In this document: piece after piece, positions 56,943 through 64,000 of the stretch
Layout: the number at the start of each line of letters is the position of its first letter
How positions within the stretch are numbered: the first letter of the stretch is position 1
Source: Bicyclus anynana
Lineage: Eukaryota > Arthropoda > Insecta > Lepidoptera > Nymphalidae
DNA length: 64,000 nt
Direction: 5' to 3'
NCBI RefSeq assembly: GCF_947172395.1
Contig: NC_069095.1
Coordinates: 8,494,001-8,558,000, forward strand
The notes under the pieces: generated by a model
The model's database searches: none
What the model was told of the DNA's origin: nothing
Seen by the model: only the letters and a program-made list of their open reading frames with translations
Program-made: the position numbers and the translations under genes

Positions 56943-58010
56943 TTAACCGTGATATGTTTTAATTTATTTTAGTAAATGATATATTTTTATTTAGTGCTTT
57001 TCAAAAGTTTATTTTGGTCTTCTATATAGTTTAGAATTATAATGTTACACACGCTAATATTTAGATTTCTGCAGAAGTGAAAATAAACAATTATGTTTCA
57101 CCTATCTACCTAAATAATATTCTGATTAATATTCCTACAATTAACGCTATCCACATCATAGATACCAACTTTTAGGAAAGTGCGTCCTCCTATAAAATAT
57201 ACCTGTTACCTGCCTCGTTAATAGCACCTTGTAGTGTTAAGTGCTACATGGAAGATCACGTGAACAGAGAGACCTAAAGACGTAATAGTCAGTGAAAGAC
57301 TAAGATTAAGCTATTGGACATTAACTTAGTATAATAATAATATATTATAAGTTTAGGTTAAAGATAAATTACTAATTAATTTCATATGTAGATCGTAATT
57401 TTATGAAGTACTTTACAACAGAGAAAAAAATAGCACCTTGAACTTAAAAAAGACGTGTCAATTCAGGAAAACCTTATAAATATCGCGCCGAGCTCATGTT
57501 AAAACAGCCTGAAATTGGAGTTTAATACAAAGCGAATGTGTTTACTAAACATTGTTATGTTATTTTTTATACGCGACACAACCCTGCGTTAACCGGTGAC
57601 CACCCAAAGCGTAATTGTTGCCACCAGATGTTACAATAAAACCTATAACGTCGATAAGAGGCCAGTACCAAAGCGATTCGAATATAAATTACGTTTTTAT
57701 TTCAATGTTAAATTGATAACTTCTGTCACAAGTGTAATCAACGAACAAAACATGTTATAGGAAATATTTTAATAAGTATTAATCTTATTTTGTTATTGTT
57801 TACAACTCTATTTGCTATCTAAAGATGGTCTATTCCATAGACACTTTGTGTGGTGTAAAGTACAGTAAATAATTATTACATTGACTTTTGGATTAAAATA
57901 CACTTTTAAACGTCAGTAAGACTAGACATTTTACGCCTATTATTCTATTGTGCACCTATTTAGGGGTACTAAAATTACAAGCATTTCGTTTAGTTGAAGG
58001 GAGAATTGGA

Positions 58011-58051
58011 GTTACAAGTATGTCATGTTTTAAACATGACATACTTGTAAC
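58011..58051. repeat. 41-bp near-perfect palindrome
   Basis: Twenty-base arms, exactly complementary (GTTACAAGTATGTCATGTTT on the left), around one central T. It can extrude as a cruciform. Confidence 0.95.
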
Positions 58052-58992
58052 TTGTAGGTATGAAAAGAAAAAAACTGTATTTTACGTAAATATCAATTTT
58101 TAAACTATCATTTTGGCAATAAGAACAAATCAACATTTACAACACAAACTTGCAATTAATTTTTAATATGTCGTAAAACAATTGAAAATTAATCTATGGC
58201 CTTAAATACCGACCGACATTTCAATAAAACAAACTGAAGTAAAGATTTTTTGTGATAGACGTATGTAATAATTTTACAACTATAAGTATTTGTATTATAT
58301 CACATAATTAGTACCATTATTGTAAGAACTATATTTTAAAATATCAAAACATATATATCGCAGCCCAAGTAACTGAAAACGTGACCGCAAAAACTTACTT
58401 AACGAAACACAAACACAAACGAGATCATAATTATTGTAAACATCCAAATTTTTTATCATCAAAATGTATTGGAGTCATCAAAACAAACATCTTGATGTCT
58501 ATATTTTGTTTTTACAAAAGCACTCTTCTACAACAATCAACCCGGTACGTGGAATTTGAAAATAGAATCAGAATAACCCAATTATTTTGGTTGCGCGCAC
58601 AAAATCGTCGTTTCCTATTAGATTGGGCGCTTGCGTGTGGTATGGTTTTTTGCGGGTAGTCAAGCGATTTATTATTAAATATTTTTTAACCGCAACTCAA
58701 TTTGGGAAGGCGCCGCACCTCCTCCTTCGATTGATTTCATATAATTTGCGGGCCGCAAAAAATAATGTAGAAGCGCTAAAGACTTAAAATGGTTATGTTG
58801 TTGCTTTTTTCTGTTGCCTCTTTGGGTGGGATTTGATTAAGTTGTTTCAGAAAATTGTTTAAACATTCAAAATAAAATAACTCTCGACTCTTTGGCGGCA
58901 AACGGAATTTGAAGAATAGAGCTTTTCGTTATAAATTACAGAATTCCTAGTTTTTTAAACTGATAAATTAAAAAGGAAACTAATGAAATTAA

Positions 58993-59038
58993 AATTTTGA
59001 TGAAGCTATATACAATTATATATAGCTTCATCAAAATT
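58993..59038. repeat. Hairpin, perfect 20-bp arms
   Basis: AATTTTGATGAAGCTATATA (58993-59012) and its complement (59019-59038) with a 6-nt loop; A+T-rich flanks extend the symmetry. Confidence 0.9.
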
Positions 59039-59699
59039 CTAATTAAAATATAAGCATTGACAATTTACCATAAAGCGATGTGTGTAAAACCACTTTTAGA
59101 AAACGTTTAGTAATTGCGAATATATAAATTGCAATTGCTTAACTGATGAAATTATCAAAAACGAATCAGACATTTCTAAAAACTCCTAAGGGCATAGCCC
59201 ATCGGCACATCAAACACTTGCACCATTCGATTCTTTCTAGCTCTATATAAATTATTGAAATCCCTTATCAGCACATTCGAATCTAATTTTAATTAAAAAG
59301 CGTCACATATTTTATGCGATATTCGGTGGGAGGCGTCGGTCGGTGATCACTGGCTGAATTAACAAGACCTCCAACGCGTTAGTAAGGTTAATAAAAAACA
59401 TGTGTAGCGCGGAGCTCATCTGATAATGGCGAATCAATATTAAATCGTTAAATTTAATATTGGCTGTGGTTTCTTTTATTGCCTCTACGTAACACGTACG
59501 TTTCAGTGCAAGTGATTATTTTTATGGCGATTGTGTTTGTTCTCACGCGATTGTTGGATTAGGATCACAGTTTTTTCGGTTGACCTAATTAATAAACTAA
59601 ATAACTAATTTCTCGCCTGCTCTTCTATATTTTATTAATTCTATTTATTTTTAGACTGATAGGTACTCGATTGTATAACGATGCTTCCTATATTGGTAA

Positions 59700-59870
59700 A
59701 GATAGAGTGACGCAGTGAGTAGTGGCCCCCTGCTTTCTGCGTGGTCAAGGTTCGAGGTCGTAAATTCGATTCCCAGAACTAGTAAATGTCTGTGATGAGC
59801 ATGTTTTCTTAAGCATATGTAATTATGTATTGTATATTTTTATTCATCAGCCTACTTATTATTTATAGTT
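59700..59870 (+). mobile_element. SINE-like repeat (family D, tRNA-like)
   Basis: GAGTGACGCAGTGAGTAGTGGCCCC and GTAAATTCGATTCCCAGAAC resemble A and B boxes; AATGTCTGTGATGAGCATG follows. A second tRNA-like stretch, GATGACTTAGTGGATAGTAG with GTTCCCGGTTCAAATTCCG, lies at 59883-59950. Confidence 0.5.
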
Positions 59871-60631
59871 TCTTTTCTTCTTGATGACTTAGTGGATAGT
59901 AGTCCAGCTGCCGATTAAAAGTTCCCGGTTCAAATTCCGATTGGGGCTAGAAATTAAGTTATTAGAATTTTCTTTTTAAAATTTTCAGTATCCACCGGAG
60001 TTCCGAAATTGGTGGTTTTTATTAGTGAATTATATTTTTGAATTGAAACAATTAATATTCACATCAAAGTAGAAGTAGAGGCCTCTATTGCAAGAAACGC
60101 AGCACATAACTCAAATATTTTTCAAACGCGCGGTATCTAGCAAAATACCATGCCATGATCGCACTATTGACACCATGATCAAATGCCTACAACTAATTAT
60201 TATGACACAAGGTACCTACGCAACACAAAAATAAATGTATCTGACGACAGAGAGTCGTGAAGAAACGATACATCATCCGATCAATTTTAACCTACATTCA
60301 AAAATAATTAATTACCATTTCTCATAGATTATTGTCGCCGTATATTTGATACCAAGCGGCGGAGTCCATTAATATTTCAATCAGTTATTTGCTGCGCGGG
60401 CAATTTGAACTTGTTGTGCAGGGTTCAGATACGGTTGATGCAAGCGTACCGATACAAATAAATCATATTACCGCTTACACTTAATTACGCGTCTAATGTC
60501 TCGTAGAATGCAGTGTCAGTTATTGGGTCAGCCCTCCATCATCGTAATACGAGTGAATCAATTAGGTATCGTTCGATACTTCAATGTTTACTTACTGATT
60601 TACATTTGATATACTATTATACTCGTATCTT

Positions 60632-60950
60632 ATCATTCTCAACCCATATTCGGCTCCCTGCTGAGCTCGAGTCTCCTCTCAGAATGAGAGGGGTTAGGCC
60701 AATAGTCCACCACGCTGGCCCTATGCGGATTGGCAGACGTTACACACGCAGAGAATTAAGAAAATTCTCTGGTATGCAGGTTTCCTCACGATGTTTTCCT
60801 TCACCGTTTTTGAGACACGTGATATTTAATTATTTAATTTCTTAAAATGCACACAACTGAAAAGTTGGAGGTGCATGCCCCGGACCAGATTCGAACCCAC
60901 GCCCTCCGGAATCGGAGGCAGAGGTCATATCCACTGGGCTATCACGGCTA
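60632..60950 (-). mobile_element. tRNA-derived SINE family A, full length
   Basis: Antisense; the copy is close to consensus: GAGCTCGAGTCTCCTCTCAG tail, GAATTAAGAAAATTCTCTGG middle, GATTCGAACCCACG B box and GGGCTATCACGGCT head. Confidence 0.92.
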
Positions 60951-62080
60951 GATACTCGTATCTAGGTAGGTATTACTTGGTCCTTAATGAACCTATGTGT
61001 CCTCCAAAGAATTTTTCAATAGCAGAGTAGGAAATTTACTATTACACCCCCTTATCGCAGAGGCGATAGTCGTTAGAGTGGATCACAAGTGCCGCAAAAT
61101 AAAAAAGTAGTATAAGTAGTGACTAGTAGTCAACTAGTCACTCTCTCAACTAGTCAACTAGTCTCTGATAAATAAAGGTATTAGTAGTCTACTAAGAAGT
61201 AAGTTACTCGAAGAAGAAGGAAATCCAAATTAATTTAAGAAGATATGACACAGTTCATTTTTTAATTCAGTAAGTTGAAACGTAAAAGCAACTAAAACTC
61301 GACTTAATCTTATGAAAGTCACCGAGTAAACGAATACCCCTGATATCGAGCTGAATGTAGAACGTCAAGCTGAACAACAGTTAAAAATAAACAATTTAAT
61401 TTGTAGGCACTTTAAATTCCTCAAAGAATCAAGTCTTTACAATTACATGACCCTAACGCAAACATTCCATGTCTTGCTTTTAGGATTACAACGAAAAGGA
61501 CAAAGGCGAATTCCTTTATTTATTTTCAAATAAAAAGGTCCTTCACGTCCACCGGCAAGTGTGCGGTGCCTCGAGAAAGAACCTGCGATAATTCTTGTGC
61601 AAACCACAAAGCCTTCACGATATAATACGAGGTGAAAGTGCTTTTTATTTAGAGAGTAGACTATGCTAAAAAGTTGCGTGTATTTACAACAAACGTTGAG
61701 TAATGACAGCAATATATTATTACATATTTGCGAATGCCTGGAATGCTTTCGCCGCGCGAGACAATGTCCAGTTACGACGTTCTTCCCTTGTGCCCACGAC
61801 GCCTATGCTCGTTAGAAAAGTAGTAAAAGTCGAGACGCCAATCATTTTTTTAACAGTAAGTACTAAAACAAGTACGCAGCAACTATGAATAATAAATAAG
61901 CTGTGTGGTGGTTCCTAATTATTTTTTTTATATTTTTAATGTTTGTGTGAAGGGTTTTATTAGGTAGGTACCTACTTAGCAATTTCTTTATAATGAAAAA
62001 AACAACGCAATTTGTCTAAAAAAATTTGTGTAAAAGACTATGGTTCACTAATTGACTGAAAGATTTTTCCGACCCCATCC

Positions 62081-62263
62081 TAGTATTAGTATTTTAAACG
62101 CGAAAGTTTGTATGGATGTTTGTTACTTTTTAACGCCGCAACTACTAAGCCGATTTGGCTGAAATTTGGAATGGCTACTTTTCATCTCGGAAAAATCCGT
62201 AGTTCCTGAGGGATTTGTGAAAAACAATATTTCACGCGTACGAAGTTGCGGGCGTCCGCTAGT
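62081..62263 (+). mobile_element. Lep1-like Helitron (type 1)
   Basis: AACGCGAAAGTTTGTATGGATG, CCGATTTGGCTGAAATTTGG and the end GCGGGCGTCCGCTAGT. It is compact and near consensus. Confidence 0.75.
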
Positions 62264-63366
62264 AGGTAACTAAGCTTAAAATATTTAAAGGCAGGTGTTA
62301 GTAACCCATTTAAACCGCATCATAAAAATAGATTGAACTTAATATTTAATCATAATATTATGTAAAGTTCATCTTTTCACACCAGGACCTACTATTACAA
62401 CCGTAGTCTTATTAGTAGGTAGGTAAGATCATTTGTAATATCACTTACAGTAAATGGACATTTTTAGAACTCAAAGGTTGACAAAAAACGCGTGATATAC
62501 AATTACGTGCTTTACGAACTATATTTTATTAGACAGTCTAGTCACTACTTTTCCATTTAGAGATTTCAAAAGTTCGACGTAAAGATTTCTAATCTCACAA
62601 CCCCTGGCCACATTTTCTCATATAACGACAATACCCGTTACTATATTGCACCGCGCTATACCTGTAGCAGCTGGCCAATGACCCTTCAAGTATTGACATA
62701 TTCCTATAGTTTCTCACGTCTAGCTCCCGCCACGATGATTGCAGCGCGCAAGCCCTGCCTTTACATACGATTGCGTTCGGAATTCCATTGCTTGTTTTCT
62801 TTTAACATATTGAATTAAGTACTTATCGAATAACTGTTATATTAAATTATTGATAAACAGACATAGGATCCGTGTAACGATTACAAAAAAACCTCTGTAA
62901 ATGTCACATAAACATATAAGCTGCCTTGAACATTTTGATAAAAATGCCCACAATTTAGGTTTGTTGCTTAGATTAACGATTGTTCTCACTCCTCTATGAA
63001 CTACTTTTAATCTAAGATTTGTTGTTTTAATAATTGTTGCCATACCAACGTACCACAATTTACTAAAAAGTAGAATTAAAAGTCTTTATGAGGGAATGAA
63101 GATAACATAAGCTAATGTATATATACGTGTTTATTTACAGTTTCAAATTGTATGAAATATCGCTTATAACATTACATTCCGTAATTCCTACATGAATAAA
63201 AAAATTACTACTTGGTATAACATAAGCAATTACGAACACTTTAAGTTCACTACAGTAAAAAACTTAAATCCTTTAAAAATTATCACATGGCAACTTTTCG
63301 TGGACATCAACCACGCTAAAACATGTATACCTCGATGCAATGTGAGCATAAGCCTATGTCACTTAC

Positions 63367-63403
63367 ATTGGTCTTTTCCATCGCAACTGGCAAGGTTCGA
63401 GGT
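63367..63403 (-). pseudogene. Partial duplicate of the FGF first exon (relic or micro-exon)
   Basis: On the minus strand, GCCAGTTGCGATGGAAAAGA is followed by CCAAT and the donor GTAAGT. The real exon's end is GCCCGTTACGATGGAAACGA, CCAAC, GTGAGT. About 26 of 31 aligned positions agree. Upstream the similarity ends. An acceptor-like CTTTGTACCAG would give a 37-nt exon of 12 codons (ending CDGKDQ) with entry phase 0 and exit phase 1, exactly those of the real exon. It lies about 265 bp downstream of the real donor in the transcript direction. Confidence 0.55.
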
Positions 63404-63667
63404 CTGGTACAAAGTTCACTTGATTATATACAATTGTAATTTTTTAAATTGTCTAGTTTGGTTACAGACAGCGACTACCGCTATATCAACAAAAATACCA
63501 CCAAGCATTTTATTAAGCCCATACTAATCCGCGTGGAAACCAGTCTAGATCATTGGTTGTAAACGGTTATAAATTTTTTTTAACCGTTTAATAAATTGCA
63601 AAACTTAAAGGGCTGAATTATCTCTCCAGCAATTAATTTAAGTTAAATTTGAAAGTATGTAACTCAC

Positions 63668-63794
63668 GTTGGTCGTTTCCATCGTAACGGGCCATGACAG
63701 TGCCGTTTGGGAACACGTTGACGAACGTGTGAGAGCACTGGTTGAAGAGGCGAACCGACCGCACCATCGACGGCACCGCACCGCAGATCACCAC
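63668..63794 (-). CDS. FGF-family ligand, first visible exon
   Basis: A 127-nt exon between acceptor GTTACTATTCCAG and donor GTGAGT, in phase 0 and out phase 1. The 42 codons read VVICGAVPSMVRSVRLFNQC, then THTFVN-like HTFVNVFPNGTVMARYDGN and DQ. RLF..C corresponds to the first beta strand and the V.PNGTV...D..DQ run to the FGF strand-turn-strand preceding the first conserved FGF intron, which lies at this place in vertebrate FGFs too. VVICGAVPS may be the end of a signal peptide, so the start codon should lie in an exon beyond the window. Alternative internal ATG starts are unlikely because an acceptor precedes the exon. Exon GC content is far above the flanks. Confidence 0.85.
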
Positions 63795-64000
63795 CTGGAA
63801 TAGTAACATCACTGACGTAAGACAACGATATACATAATAATCTGTTTCATTTTTACAATAAAAAATGTTGCAATCCCCTGAAATACCAGCTCCAGTGTTA
63901 CGGTGTGTTTACATTAAGTATAGGTATCTTTTTATTACAGTATAAATTGTTGCAGACCCCTGAGCTTCAGACTTATGTCGTGTTTATGATACTTTAGGTA

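Larger units (their letters stand above)
37051..63667 (-). other. 26.6-kb FGF intron
   Basis: Donor GTGAGT at 63662-63667 and acceptor at 37051-37052. It is filled with SINE, LINE, Helitron and palindromic elements listed separately. It holds a probable nested plus-strand first exon at 39491. Stretches with no feature that I can support include 37620-38380, 38550-39420, 40700-41110, 42925-43490, 51190-52540, 57000-58000, 59050-59690, 60010-60510, 60960-62080 and 62270-63360. FGF regulatory elements could lie anywhere in these. Confidence 0.8.

Noticed and set aside
58011..58051. Palindrome considered as a microRNA precursor
   Set aside because: A one-base loop and perfect 20-bp arms do not fit a pre-miRNA.
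58381..58787. Two overlapping plus-strand frames (92 and 66 codons)
   Set aside because: No domain, no promoter or splice context recognised, mutually overlapping in different frames.
60513..60845. Plus-strand frame of 110 codons
   Set aside because: Mostly an antisense reading of a SINE family A copy; the same peptide appears from other SINE copies, e.g. at 50883-51188.
61443..61712. Minus-strand frame of 89 codons considered as an additional FGF exon
   Set aside because: No FGF motif, and the three found exons already join in correct phase without it.
63192..63527. Plus-strand frame of 111 codons
   Set aside because: Opposite strand to the partial FGF exon copy; composition and lack of splice signals do not support a gene.
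1..64000. CRISPR array, bacterial operons, integrated virus
   Set aside because: No spaced direct repeats, no bacterial gene arrangement, and no viral polymerase or capsid frame was seen on either strand.

Overview
This is an AT-rich, repeat-dense stretch of a lepidopteran (moth or butterfly) nuclear genome. The evidence is the repeat content: tRNA-headed SINEs, RTE-type LINE 3' ends with ATG/GAT-repeat tails, and short non-autonomous Helitrons (Lep1-like) ending in CTAGT. Spliced exons and two nuclear tRNA genes show it is eukaryotic. No bacterial-style operon, CRISPR array or plasmid/phage feature is present.

The one protein-coding gene that can be identified is a fibroblast growth factor (FGF) ligand on the minus strand. 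Three exons were assembled by splice sites, phase and homology: 63668-63794, 36941-37050 and 36022-36378 (terminal). The first visible exon enters in phase 0, so at least one more 5' exon lies beyond the window. Exons one and two are separated by a 26.6 kb intron full of mobile elements; exons two and three are separated by only 562 bp. The intron pattern (phase 1, then phase 0 after a middle exon of about 110 nt) matches the classical FGF core. Just inside the large intron lies a short copy of the donor end of the first exon, a possible alternative micro-exon or a relic.

Inside the FGF intron, on the plus strand at about 39.4-39.7 kb, is a probable first exon of a second, nested gene. It has a TATA-like box, an arthropod initiator, a 65-codon open frame and a splice donor. 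I do not recognise its product.

Layout. 0.3 kb: elongator tRNA-Met. 0.8-6.8 kb: MITE-like and Helitron fragments, SINEs, two diverged tandem duplications. 6.87 kb: tRNA-Phe. 7.3-7.5 kb: hexanucleotide array. 8-14.6 kb: RTE and other LINE fragments and SINEs. 14.6-17.4 kb: a block without recognisable repeats. 17.6-34.7 kb: LINE, SINE and Helitron copies, several long hairpins, and a decayed restriction-like-endonuclease LINE end at 28.85 kb. 34.7-36.0 kb: likely FGF 3' UTR. 36.0-63.8 kb: FGF gene and its repeat-filled intron, with striking inverted-repeat elements at 44.4, 45.2, 46.2, 58.0 and 59.0 kb.

Most long open frames in the window are chance readings through repeats and are not annotated as genes. 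Family assignments rest on reading and recall only; no database search was run.
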